14,451 bases of DNA from Gp13-AA77 sp036521995. GTDB lineage: Bacteria > Acidobacteriota > Terriglobia > UBA7540. The notes under the pieces were generated by a model. It saw only the letters and a program-made list of their open reading frames with translations, was not told the origin of the DNA and made no database searches. Where the stretch lies: the NCBI GenBank assembly GCA_036521995.1, contig DATDGR010000063.1, positions 1-14,451 of the forward strand, in the 5' to 3' direction. Shown piece after piece: positions 7,460 to 14,451 of the stretch. Numbering within the stretch: the first letter of the stretch is position 1; each line of letters opens with the position of its first letter. Both the position numbers and the translations under genes were made by a program.

Positions 7460-10375
7460 TCAACTCAAGGCCTGGTTCACGGCCTCGCGCAGCGACGCCA
7501 GCCCCTTGGCAACCTCGGGGCCCAAATGGACACGAAGGGCGCGACGGCCGCGCTCCGCCAGCACCTGCAGGTCGCCGCGTGCCTGCGCCGCTTTGATGAT
7601 GCCGAAGGTATATTTCTGGCCGGGTACCGCCAGGTCTTCGGCGTCCTCACAGGTCAACTGCAGGAAGACGCCCGTATTCGGTCCACCCTTGTACGCCTGG
7701 CCGGTTGAGTGCTGAAACCGAGGACCAAAACCCAGGCAGGTGGCTACGCGCTTGTGGTCGCGGACGGCGTGCCGCAACGCTTGCAGCTCCTTTTCATGAG
7801 CCTCGTTCATCTCAACGTAGGCGAGCGTGGCGAAATAGTCGCCTGGCTGGAGCCGGTTGAGATGAGCACGTAACCAGGACACGAGCGATCCGCTCGCACC
7901 GCCCGCGGCCTTAAGCTCGGTCGCGTTGCGATCATCGGCGAAGACCTTGATGCCGTGCTCTTCGGCCAGCGGCGTCTCGGCCGGCAGCTTGCCGCTTTTC
8001 TCGTATTCATCGGTCAGGCGCCGGGTGGCGACTTTGGCAGCTTCCACATCCGGCTGGTTGAACGCGTTAATGCCAAGGATGGACCCCGCCACCGCCGTGG
8101 CCATTTCCCAACGGAAGAATTCCTGGCCGAGGTCGTACTGACCGCCCACCGTGATGCGGATCACCGGGTGACCGGCCTGCTCGAGCTTGCTCAGAGCGGC
8201 ATCGCGCACGGCATCCGGCTCCGAGGCGAGCGCCAGCGAAACAAAGACGCGGTCCGTATTGTAAACTTCGGGTGGACCGAGCTGCTCGCGATCCACCGGG
8301 ATCAGTCCCCGGCCGGCCTTCCCCGTCGATTCGGCCAGCAACTGTTCGAGCCAGGCGCCCAGGTCGTGGATGCCGGCAGACGTGATCAGCGTGATCTTGT
8401 CGCGGCCGCCCTTGGCTGCCAGGCCGAGGATTCCGCCGAGCACCACTCCCGGATTCTGCTCCACCGGCACGCTGGCGCTCGTGGCCTGCACCATGACGTC
8501 GGCATGGTCCAGGAATTTCGGTACGTCGACCCCCATCGCGGCAGCTGGCACCATGCCAAAATTCGAGAGCGCCGAATAGCGGCCCCCGATACCGGGGTCG
8601 CCGAAAAAGACGCGTCGGAACCCCTTGGCCCGTGCGACTCCTTCCAGCTTGGATCCAGGATCAGTAATGGCAATGAAACGGTTGCCGGCTTCGCGCTCGC
8701 CGACCGACTTTCGCGCAACCTCGGAGAAATACTTTTCGAGAACATTCGGCTCCAGCGTGCTGCCGGACTTGCTCGAGACGATAAAGAGGGTCTTCGCCGG
8801 ATCGATCCTACGCTCGAAGGACCGAATCTGGGCGGGGTCCATCGAATCGAGCACCAAAAGTTCGGGAAAGCCGGCCTGGTGGCCGAAGGTCGCCGCCATC
8901 ACGTCGGGGCAGAGGCTCGAGCCGCCCATGCCGAGCAGCAGTGCATGGGTGAACGGACGCGTCTCTTCGGCCACCTCCTGAAAATGGTGCAAGTGCGCGA
9001 GCTGGTCCTCCGTGATTCCCAGCCATCCGAGCCAGCTCCCCTCATCAGCGCCCGTCCACAGTGCGGCGTCGCGCGACCACAAGCGCCGCGCCAGGCCCTT
9101 GGACTGCCACTCGTCGTATCCGGAGCGCAGTGAGACCTCGAGCCTTTCGGGCAGGTGATGCGTCTCGGAATTGACTTCGGGCGCAGCCGCCAACTTGCCC
9201 TTTTTGCCGCGATCGACCGCGCCCAGGAGCTGGTCAAAGGCGTCCGCGAAGAGGCGCACACCGTCGCGGACGAGTTGGTCCGTAATCTCCTTCATGGAGA
9301 TTCCAACCTTGGCAAGGGACGCCATCGTATCGGCGGCCCCTTCGAGGTCGTCGTCCAGGCTCATGCGCGGCTTCCCGTGGTCGCGGAAGGCCTCAAGTGT
9401 GTTGGTCGGGATGGTGTCCACCGTGTCGGGCCCGATAAGCTCCTCAACGTACATCACGTCCCGGTATTTCGGATTCTTGGTGCTGGTGCTGGCCCACAGC
9501 AGCCGCTGGGTACGCGCGCCCTTCGCGGCCAGCGTCTTCCAGCGCGGCGTGGAGACAATCTCCTTGTACTTCTGATACGTGAGGCGCGCGTTGGCAATCG
9601 CGACCTTGCCCAGGATGCTCCGCAAGAGCGCCCCTTCGTCGTGGCTCGAAGTCTTCTTCAACCTTTGCTCGATAATGGAATCGATCAAGGTATCGATGCG
9701 GCTCACAAAGAAGCTGGCCACGCTCGCCACCCGGCTCACGTCGCCTCCTTGCGCCGCGTAGGCTTCCAGACCCGCAATGAAGGCCTCGGCCACCTCTTCG
9801 TAGCGCTCCTGGGCAAAGAGCAGGGTGACATTGATGTTGATGCCCTCACTGATGGCCTGACGAATGGCAGGCACGCCTTCGATGGTTCCCGGAATCTTGA
9901 TCATCACATTGGGCCGGCCGATGACCTTCCAAAGGCGCTGGGCCTCCTTGAGGGTGCTCTCGGTCTCGTGAGCCAGGTATGGCGACACCTCCATGCTGAC
10001 GTAGCCGTCCCGCCCGCGCGTCCGATCATAGACGGTGCGCAGGACGTCGGCGGCCGACTGAATATCCTGAATCGCCAGCCGCTCGTAGATGGCCATGGCG
10101 TCGAGGTTGCCGTCGGTGTACAGTTTCTGGAGATCGGCGGCGTAGTCAGAACTGCCCACGATGGCCTTTTCGAAAATTGACGGATTCGAGGTCACGCCCT
10201 TCAGGCCGTCTTCGTCGATCATCCGCTTCAGTTCGCCGCTGGTGATCAGGGTGCGCCGGATATAGTCAAGCCAGATAGCTTGCCCGAACTTTTCCAAGGC
10301 CTTAAGAGCATTCATCCTCTGTTCCCCCGAACCGTGGACGATGCCGGAGTCCAAGACCGAAACAGGATTTGACAT
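7460..10375 (-). CDS. tal-pgi: Bifunctional transaldolase / glucose-6-phosphate isomerase
   Basis: One 971-residue chain with two cytoplasmic enzymes of sugar phosphate metabolism. Residues about 21-385 are transaldolase (sedoheptulose-7-P + glyceraldehyde-3-P to erythrose-4-P + fructose-6-P): GQAIWLDYIRR with Asp37, GVTSNPSIFEKA (60-71), VSMEVSP (126-132), and the Schiff-base lysine Lys160 in NVMIKIPGT. Residues about 405-971 are glucose-6-phosphate isomerase: LLGMGGSSLCPDV (480-492), FIVSSKSGST (531-540), FGDPGIGGRYSALS (591-604), catalytic-type Glu682 in LLAESTGK, and FQHSTGQAYKGGPN (887-900) with His889 and Lys896. Both active sites look complete. The ATG at 10375 has GGAGG ten bases upstream. 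A second ATG at 10315 (residue 21) matches the usual transaldolase N-terminus and also has a purine-rich upstream run, so the first 20 residues may be dispensable. rpiB lies 143 bases upstream on the same strand. Confidence 0.96.
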   Translation of the reverse strand: MSNPVSVLDSGIVHGSGEQRMNALKALEKFGQAIWLDYIRRTLITSGELKRMIDEDGLKGVTSNPSIFEKAIVGSSDYAADLQKLYTDGNLDAMAIYERLAIQDIQSAADVLRTVYDRTRGRDGYVSMEVSPYLAHETESTLKEAQRLWKVIGRPNVMIKIPGTIEGVPAIRQAISEGININVTLLFAQERYEEVAEAFIAGLEAYAAQGGDVSRVASVASFFVSRIDTLIDSIIEQRLKKTSSHDEGALLRSILGKVAIANARLTYQKYKEIVSTPRWKTLAAKGARTQRLLWASTSTKNPKYRDVMYVEELIGPDTVDTIPTNTLEAFRDHGKPRMSLDDDLEGAADTMASLAKVGISMKEITDQLVRDGVRLFADAFDQLLGAVDRGKKGKLAAAPEVNSETHHLPERLEVSLRSGYDEWQSKGLARRLWSRDAALWTGADEGSWLGWLGITEDQLAHLHHFQEVAEETRPFTHALLLGMGGSSLCPDVMAATFGHQAGFPELLVLDSMDPAQIRSFERRIDPAKTLFIVSSKSGSTLEPNVLEKYFSEVARKSVGEREAGNRFIAITDPGSKLEGVARAKGFRRVFFGDPGIGGRYSALSNFGMVPAAAMGVDVPKFLDHADVMVQATSASVPVEQNPGVVLGGILGLAAKGGRDKITLITSAGIHDLGAWLEQLLAESTGKAGRGLIPVDREQLGPPEVYNTDRVFVSLALASEPDAVRDAALSKLEQAGHPVIRITVGGQYDLGQEFFRWEMATAVAGSILGINAFNQPDVEAAKVATRRLTDEYEKSGKLPAETPLAEEHGIKVFADDRNATELKAAGGASGSLVSWLRAHLNRLQPGDYFATLAYVEMNEAHEKELQALRHAVRDHKRVATCLGFGPRFQHSTGQAYKGGPNTGVFLQLTCEDAEDLAVPGQKYTFGIIKAAQARGDLQVLAERGRRALRVHLGPEVAKGLASLREAVNQALS

Positions 10376-10518
10376 GAACTTTAGTCCTCCATTGAGATGT
10401 TTTTTCTGTTCCCTTTTCGAAGCCTACTCTTTATTTTCAACAAGTTGACGGGTTCGTTTCCTCAAAAACATCCCTATTGAGTCTTAAGTCTTCTCCACCG
10501 CGCTCATCGCCTTTGGGC

Positions 10519-10983
10519 CTAACAAGACTCCTTAGAAAACTTGGCCTCGATGGCCTTGACCTTGGCAAGCCGCCGGGCGTGCCGTTCTTCGCCGGAAAAG
10601 CGAGCCTCCAAGTATCGCCGTACGAGGTCCTTCGCCAGTTCGATAGCCACTATGCGTGAGCCGATCACGAGTACGTTCATGTCGTCATGCTCGACCCCCT
10701 GGTGAGCCGAGTAGGCGTCGTGGCACACCGCGGCCCGGATGCCCGGCATCTTGTTGGCCGCCACCGACACACCGACGCCGCTCCCGCAGACCAGGATGCC
10801 ACGGTCCGCCTGGCTGTTCCGGAGGGCGGTCCCGAGCGCTTCCGCATAGTCCGGGTAGTCGTCGCCGGGCTGCTCGCTGTGGGCGCCGACATCCAGCACT
10901 TGGTGCCCGAGACTCTCGATGTAAGGACGGAGGTCTTCCTTGAGTTCAAACCCGGCGTGGTCCGACCCGACGGCAATGCGCAT
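10519..10983 (-). CDS. rpiB: Ribose-5-phosphate isomerase B
   Basis: Interconverts ribose-5-phosphate and ribulose-5-phosphate in the non-oxidative pentose phosphate pathway, in the cytoplasm. The 154-residue length is typical. The N-terminus MRIAVGSDHAGFELKE holds the Asp8-His9 pair. GILVCGSGVGVSVAANK (62-78) carries the active-site base Cys66 and the phosphate/anion loop. HDAYSA (88-93) and EHDDMNVLVIGSR (98-110), with His99 and Arg110, complete the site. I chose ATG 10983 because the protein then starts at the conserved strand and GAGGA lies five bases upstream; the frame could open at 11022 but adds only a non-conserved basic stretch. The gene is followed on the same strand by tal-pgi, so the two are probably co-regulated parts of one pathway. 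The 143-base gap leaves room for a second promoter, though I see no clear one. Confidence 0.95.
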   Translation of the reverse strand: MRIAVGSDHAGFELKEDLRPYIESLGHQVLDVGAHSEQPGDDYPDYAEALGTALRNSQADRGILVCGSGVGVSVAANKMPGIRAAVCHDAYSAHQGVEHDDMNVLVIGSRIVAIELAKDLVRRYLEARFSGEERHARRLAKVKAIEAKFSKESC

Positions 10984-11073
10984 GGCAGTCCTCATCCTAC
11001 CCCGCCCGTTTGATTCCTTCAAGCGGCGACCGGGTTCCGAATGCGCTCGATTTTACTAACGGGAGGTCGGGCC

Positions 11074-11132
11074 ACCTGATCCGAAGAGTGGAAGATGCCT
11101 GTGGCAGGCGGCGAGTGTCCAGCGGATCAGGT
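11074..11132. repeat. Nested stem-loop, possible small RNA or attenuator-like structure
   Basis: Three stems are nested: ACCTGATCCG (11074-11083) with CGGATCAGGT (11123-11132), a perfect 10 pairs; TGGA (11089-11092) with TCCA (11118-11121); and GCCTG (11097-11101) with CAGGC (11105-11109) around a TGG loop. A further hairpin, CACCA-6-TGGTG (11133-11148), follows directly. It lies upstream of the lysS promoter, so it is not part of that leader; it could belong to the rpiB transcript's upstream DNA or to a separate small RNA. Confidence 0.4.
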
Positions 11133-11340
11133 CACCACTTGTCTGGTGGCTGCGGGCAATGCAGGTAGTTGTAGGCGGGTCCGTCGGCCACGCAGAAAAA
11201 TCTAATCGCTATTTCTGAGGAATTCAAGACAAACTTTCGGCGGACACGGGAACGCTACGTGGTGTTGTCCCACCATGAGACCGGGTGCTCGCGAAGGCCG
11301 TGCCATGAGGTCAGGGTGGTGCTGACAGTGGCCCGTTTTG

Positions 11341-11370
11341 TTGACACCTCCTCTCCCGGCTCCCTATAAT
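11341..11370 (+). promoter_or_regulatory. Consensus sigma-70 promoter of lysS
   Basis: TTGACA (11341-11346) and TATAAT (11365-11370), both perfect consensus, are separated by 18 bases. Transcription should start near 11377 and give a leader of about 55 bases. The leader holds two TCAGCTTC copies (11372-11379, 11401-11408) and a small hairpin CAGC-TTCAA-GCTG (11402-11414) just before the ribosome site. Confidence 0.8.
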
Positions 11371-11423
11371 CTCAGCTTCGCCCTCGCAGCCCCGCAATTT
11401 TCAGCTTCAAGCTGCCGAGCAAC

Positions 11424-11428
11424 AGGAG
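11424..11428 (+). promoter_or_regulatory. Ribosome binding site that fixes the TTG start of lysS
   Basis: AGGAG sits four bases ahead of TTG 11433. No ATG or GTG in the same frame lies near the expected N-terminus, so this site is the main support for the TTG start. Confidence 0.65.
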
Positions 11429-11432
11429 ACTC

Positions 11433-12962
11433 TTGTCTACCAGCGAGCCATCCGATCTCGTCGCCCAGCGCCACAAGAAGCTGGAGTCTATTGTGGCGCT
11501 TGGATTTGAGCCTTATCCTCCGCGCTACGATTGCACCCACAGCCTGCAGCAGATCCGGGACATGTATGACGCCTCCACGCCGCAGCAACTCGAAGCGGAG
11601 CGCGTTCCGGTGCGCGTGGCCGGACGGGCGATGACCATCCGTCCGCAGGGCAAGGCGGGTTTCGCGCACCTGCAGAGCGACGGAGCGCGGCTGCAGGTCT
11701 ACGTTCGCAAGGATGCGGTCAGCGAGCGCGACTTCGAGTTCTACAAGCTGCTGGACATCGGGGACTTGATCGGCGTGGAGGGATACCTTTTCCGCACGCG
11801 CACCGGTGAGCTGACGGTGCACGCCGAGCGTCTGATGTTCTTGGCCAAGGCTCTGCTGCCTCTGCCCGAGAAGTGGCACGGCCTGGCTGACGTGGAGACG
11901 CGCTACCGCCAGCGCTACGTGGATCTGATGGTGAATCCGGAGGTGCGTGAGACTTTCGTTGAGCGCAGCCGGCTGATCCGCGCCATACGCGACTTTCTGG
12001 ACGGCGAGGGCTACGTGGAGGTGGAGACGCCCATGATGCAGCCGCTCGCAGGCGGCGCCATGGCCCGGCCCTTTGTCACCCACCACAACGCGCTCGACAT
12101 CAAGCTTTACCTGCGCGTCGCGCCCGAGCTCTACCTGAAGCGCCTGATCGTGGGCGGCTTCGAGCGCGTCTACGAGATCAACCGCAACTTTCGCAACGAA
12201 GGCATCTCTACCCAGCACAATCCTGAGTTCACGATGCTCGAGTTCTATCAGGCTTATGCTGACTACAGGGAGATGCTGGCGCTCACGGAGCGTTTGCTGA
12301 AGCAGGTGGCCGAGACCGTTAAGGGCTCACTCGAATTCGATTTTGCCGGCCACAGGATTTCGCTCGAGCGCTTTGAGCGATTGACCATGAAAGAAGCCGT
12401 GGTCAAGTTCTGGCCCGAGGGACTAGCGGCCCCGAAACTCGACGACCTGAAGGAGCCGAACGCAATCTTTTCTTGGGCTGAGTCTTACAACGTTTGGGCT
12501 AACTCAAGGGGCGGGAAGCCCATGGAAGCGCCGCCCAGCATGGCTCCGGGTGCCGTACTTCAGGGCTTGTTCGAGGCGGTGGCTGAGCCGCACCTGATTC
12601 AGCCGACTTTCATCACGGATTTTCCGCTCGAAGTCTCACCGCTCTCCAAGCAACGGCCCGACGATCCTAACTTCGTGGAGCGATTCGAACTCTACATCGC
12701 CGGCATGGAGATCGCCAACGCTTTCAGCGAGCTCAATGATCCCGAGGAGCAGCGGCGCCGTTTCCAATACCAGCAGCTCTTGCGGGAAAAAGGCGATCTG
12801 AGCGCGCACGCCATCGACGAGGACTACGTCCGCGCCCTCAGCTACGGCCTGCCGCCCACGGGCGGCGAAGGAATGGGCATCGACCGGCTCACCATGCTCC
12901 TCACCGATTCCCGGTCCATCCGCGACGTGATTCTCTTCCCTCTCTTGCGGCCCCAAAGCTAG
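11433..12962 (+). CDS. lysS: Lysyl-tRNA synthetase, class II
   Basis: Charges tRNA-Lys with lysine using ATP; a cytoplasmic, essential enzyme, normally a dimer. The 509-residue length is typical. Residues about 58-140 form the OB-fold anticodon-binding domain (VRVAGRAMTIRPQGKAGFAH). The class II core follows: ETRYRQRYVDLMVN (155-168); motif 1 around 178-201 (SRLIRAIRDFLDGEGYVEVE); ARPFVTHHNALD (211-222); motif 2 at 251-274 (RNFRNEGIST and PEFTMLEFYQ); and motif 3 GGEGMGIDRLTMLL (477-490). The lysine-pocket segment EIANAFSELNDP (426-437) is intact. The start is TTG, supported by AGGAG four bases upstream and by the absence of a better codon. The gene stands alone behind a consensus promoter. 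It faces the Ig-repeat protein tail to tail across the heptamer-repeat hairpin. Confidence 0.97.
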   Translation: MSTSEPSDLVAQRHKKLESIVALGFEPYPPRYDCTHSLQQIRDMYDASTPQQLEAERVPVRVAGRAMTIRPQGKAGFAHLQSDGARLQVYVRKDAVSERDFEFYKLLDIGDLIGVEGYLFRTRTGELTVHAERLMFLAKALLPLPEKWHGLADVETRYRQRYVDLMVNPEVRETFVERSRLIRAIRDFLDGEGYVEVETPMMQPLAGGAMARPFVTHHNALDIKLYLRVAPELYLKRLIVGGFERVYEINRNFRNEGISTQHNPEFTMLEFYQAYADYREMLALTERLLKQVAETVKGSLEFDFAGHRISLERFERLTMKEAVVKFWPEGLAAPKLDDLKEPNAIFSWAESYNVWANSRGGKPMEAPPSMAPGAVLQGLFEAVAEPHLIQPTFITDFPLEVSPLSKQRPDDPNFVERFELYIAGMEIANAFSELNDPEEQRRRFQYQQLLREKGDLSAHAIDEDYVRALSYGLPPTGGEGMGIDRLTMLLTDSRSIRDVILFPLLRPQS

Positions 12963-12968
12963 AACGAC

Positions 12969-13042
12969 GGTGACAAGTAGTTGGTGGCAAGGGGCGACAG
13001 GCTGTCGGCCCGCTTGTCACTTGCCACTCGTCACTTGTCACC
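12969..13042. repeat. Heptamer repeats (TTGTCAC / GTGACAA) forming a large imperfect hairpin
   Basis: The right arm holds four tandem heptamers at 13014-13041: TTGTCAC, TTGCCAC, TCGTCAC, TTGTCAC. The left arm holds the complementary heptamers GTGACAA (12970-12976) and GTGGCAA (12984-12990) with a degenerate unit between. The arms 12969-12991 and 13020-13042 pair at 18 of 23 positions around a 28-base loop that contains CGACAG-G-CTGTCG (12995-13007). The repeat fills most of the gap between two convergent genes, so it may serve as a transcription end for both. Similar GTGACAA-type runs are, to my recollection, common between genes in Acidobacteriota. Confidence 0.75.
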
Positions 13043-13053
13043 TGCCTCGTGGC

Positions 13054-14451
13054 CTACTGCACGATCAGAGTCAGCGTGGTGGTGCTGTTGGGCACGCCGG
13101 CTGAACTCGCCGTGACGGTTACGGAATAGGTTCCCGCCGCTGTACTGGTTGGCGGAGAGGTCGAACTGCCGGAGCCGCCGCCGCAGGCCGCCCAGGCCAG
13201 CACCACTGAGAGCGCGCCCGCCAGCAGGCAGGTTCGCCAGGTGATCTGCTGGCGCCGGCCAAGAACTTTGGCGCCCAGAGCAAGGCTTGCCAGCACTGCC
13301 ATCCAAAGGCAGAACCACAGCGACCGCCACGGGCGGGGCTGCGGTCCGGACGGCGTTCGCGACGGAGGCGGTACTGCCGCCGAAGTGGTTACCGTGACGG
13401 TGGCGTTGGCTGTGTTGGGCGCATTGATGGTCAGCGAATTAGGCGCCACCGAGCAGGAACCCGCCGGGGCTGTGGTGCTGCAGGTAAGCGACACCGACTG
13501 GTGGAAGCCGCCGGTAGGCGACAAGGTGATCGTATAGGTGGCCGCGCCGCCCGCCGCCACGGTCTCGGAAGAGTTGGTCGGTGAAGAGAGGCTGAAGTTC
13601 GAGCCTGCTCCGGAAAGCGGCACGGGGCCGTTGGAGGCCACGCCGGAAATGGTGAGGTCAGCGTTCTGGGTGCCGCCGGTCGTGGGTGCGAAAGTCACCG
13701 TGATGGCGCAGCTTGATCCTACAGCGAGCGATGCTGGGCAGTTGTTCGTCTGACTGAACTGGGTGGGGGCCGCGCCCGTGATGGCGATGGTCGAGCTCGA
13801 AATGGTCAGCGCGCTAGTACCGCCGTTGCTGAGCGTCACGGTCTGCGTCGGGCTCTTGCTGGAGACGAGAACTCCGCCAAACGACAGGTTGGTCGGCGCA
13901 AGCTGGGCGAAAGGCCCGGTGCCGCTGCCGGTAAGCGATACCGTCTGAGTGCTGCCGGCCACATTGTTGTTGTTGTCGGTGATGGTCAGCGTGCCGCTGA
14001 GCGTTCCTCCGGCCGACGGATTCAAGGTCACGGTTATGGTGCATGACTTGCCCGCGCTGACCGATGTGCCGCAGTTGCTGGTCTGGGTGTAGCTGCTGTT
14101 GCCCGTGACGGCAATCGAGGTGATGGAGAGCGCGGCGTTGCCGGAATTGCTCAAAGTCACGGTCTTGGCGGCCGGAGTGCCGATCGCCTGGCTACCGAAA
14201 TTGAGGCTGGCGGGTGAAGCCGCCGCCTCCGGTGAGGAATTGCCCGTACCGGTCAGCGCAACCGACTGGATACTGCCCGCGACGTTGTTGCTGTTATCGG
14301 TGACCGTCAGCGAGGCGGTTCGGTTGCCGGCCGCCGCAGGCCTAAACGTCACGGTGATACCGCAGCTTGCCCCGGCCGCCAGCGTCGATCCGCAGGTGCT
14401 GCTCTCGGTGAAATCGCTGCTGTTCGCGCCGCTGACGGCAATGCCGGTGAT
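13054..14451 (-). CDS. Choice-of-anchor-D / Ig-like repeat surface protein, N-terminus outside window
   Basis: The last 465 residues of a longer extracellular protein, in frame to the window edge; function unknown, probably adhesive or structural. Numbering starts at the edge. It is Ser/Thr/Gly/Asn-rich and built of beta-sandwich repeats of about 107 residues: a partial copy (1-70), then 71-179 and 180-283. Each has a LNFGSQAIGT-like start, TVTLSNSGNAALSI, a CG...SAGKSCTITVTL block with a cysteine pair, and TITDNNNNVAGS. A different Ig-like domain follows (284-358: AAGGAATYTITLSPTGGF, then VSLTCS). After a Pro/Arg linker come two hydrophobic segments (377-397 and 408-423) separated by a basic loop. 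The second ends AWAAC-GGGSG with a lipobox-like Cys423. A short tail, AAGTYSVTVTASSAG to LTLIVQ, closes the protein. Family members are frequent in Acidobacteriota. Confidence 0.85.
   Translation of the reverse strand: MTGIAVSGANSSDFTESSTCGSTLAAGASCGITVTFRPAAAGNRTASLTVTDNSNNVAGSIQSVALTGTGNSSPEAAASPASLNFGSQAIGTPAAKTVTLSNSGNAALSITSIAVTGNSSYTQTSNCGTSVSAGKSCTITVTLNPSAGGTLSGTLTITDNNNNVAGSTQTVSLTGSGTGPFAQLAPTNLSFGGVLVSSKSPTQTVTLSNGGTSALTISSSTIAITGAAPTQFSQTNNCPASLAVGSSCAITVTFAPTTGGTQNADLTISGVASNGPVPLSGAGSNFSLSSPTNSSETVAAGGAATYTITLSPTGGFHQSVSLTCSTTAPAGSCSVAPNSLTINAPNTANATVTVTTSAAVPPPSRTPSGPQPRPWRSLWFCLWMAVLASLALGAKVLGRRQQITWRTCLLAGALSVVLAWAACGGGSGSSTSPPTSTAAGTYSVTVTASSAGVPNSTTTLTLIVQ
13808..14451 (-). 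repeat. In-gene tandem repeats of about 321 bases (107 residues)
   Basis: The block encoding TVTDNSNNVAGS (near 14282-14300) recurs as TITDNNNNVAGS 321 bases further along the gene (near 13961-13979), with closely similar DNA around it. A third, more diverged copy follows without the Asn run. Such repeats can recombine and change the number of surface domains. Confidence 0.65.

Larger units (their letters stand above)
10984..11432. other. 450-base divergent intergenic region between rpiB and lysS
   Basis: No protein gene is supported here. The region contains a nested stem-loop (11074-11132), two small hairpins with complementary arms (11133-11148 and 11260-11275), an imperfect direct repeat around CCATGAG (11273-11292 and 11303-11322), and the lysS promoter (11341-11370). 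No clear rpiB promoter was found on the minus strand. No known structured RNA (tmRNA, RNase P RNA, SRP RNA, T-box) was recognised. Confidence 0.5.

Noticed and set aside
7955..10180. Two long plus-strand open frames of 392 and 341 codons
   Set aside because: Both are antisense to tal-pgi, which explains the region fully. The products are low-complexity and His/Arg-rich.
10984..11022. Thirteen extra residues for RpiB from ATG 11022
   Set aside because: The family normally begins at the RIAVGSDHAG strand, and a ribosome site fits ATG 10983.
10981..11030. TTGAAG-17-TAGGAT on the minus strand as an rpiB promoter
   Set aside because: Spacing is right, but transcription would start within a few bases of the ATG and remove the good ribosome site. 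Probably chance.
11132..11254. About 40 open codons on the minus strand ending PQPPDKW
   Set aside because: It looks protein-like, but it is short, has no start at its upstream end, and overlaps the hairpin cluster. Within chance for this composition.
11068..11335. 8-base inverted repeat CGGGCCAC/GTGGCCCG as ends of a miniature transposable element
   Set aside because: A match of this length is about what chance gives in a GC-rich stretch of this size, and no target duplication is visible.
11364..12218. Minus-strand open frame of 284 codons
   Set aside because: It is antisense to lysS, and it would run back across the lysS promoter and leader.
1..14451. tRNA, rRNA, CRISPR array, insertion sequence or prophage
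   Set aside because: I looked on both strands and saw no cloverleaf, regularly spaced identical repeats, transposase motifs or phage genes.

Overview
The window looks like chromosomal DNA of a high-GC Acidobacteriota-type bacterium. The reasons are a COG1449-type GH57 hydrolase, an LptF-LptG single-chain fusion, a transaldolase-glucose-6-phosphate isomerase fusion, a choice-of-anchor-D surface protein with a C-terminal membrane hairpin, and TTGTCAC heptamer repeats between genes. This assignment is inference from gene content and style. No rRNA, tRNA, phage, plasmid, insertion-sequence or CRISPR signal was seen.

Layout. 1-1686 (minus) holds the first 562 codons of a GH57 hydrolase that runs off the left edge. 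It is divergent from a fused LPS-export permease at 1797-4106 (plus). NADP-type isocitrate dehydrogenase follows at 4277-5695. An HDOD signalling gene at 5863-6709 is split by one extra G. A small XRE regulator lies at 7024-7386 behind a recognisable sigma-70 promoter. It converges on a bifunctional transaldolase/glucose-6-phosphate isomerase (7460-10375, minus), with ribose-5-phosphate isomerase B just upstream (10519-10983, minus). After a structured 450-base gap comes lysyl-tRNA synthetase (11433-12962, plus) behind a consensus promoter. It converges, across a heptamer-repeat hairpin, on an Ig-repeat surface protein (13054 to the right edge, minus).

How the genes relate. Most are independent housekeeping genes in short transcription units. 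The clear functional pair is rpiB with tal-pgi: three activities that link ribose-5-phosphate, sedoheptulose-7-phosphate, erythrose-4-phosphate and fructose/glucose-6-phosphate. The lptFG fusion and the surface protein both concern the cell envelope.

I did not find a new multi-gene system. The points most worth checking are the membrane hairpin apparently nested inside an Ig-like domain of the last gene, the heptamer-repeat hairpin, the nested stem-loop at 11074-11132, the frameshifted HDOD gene, and a coding-like but start-less stretch antisense to the lptFG-icd junction.
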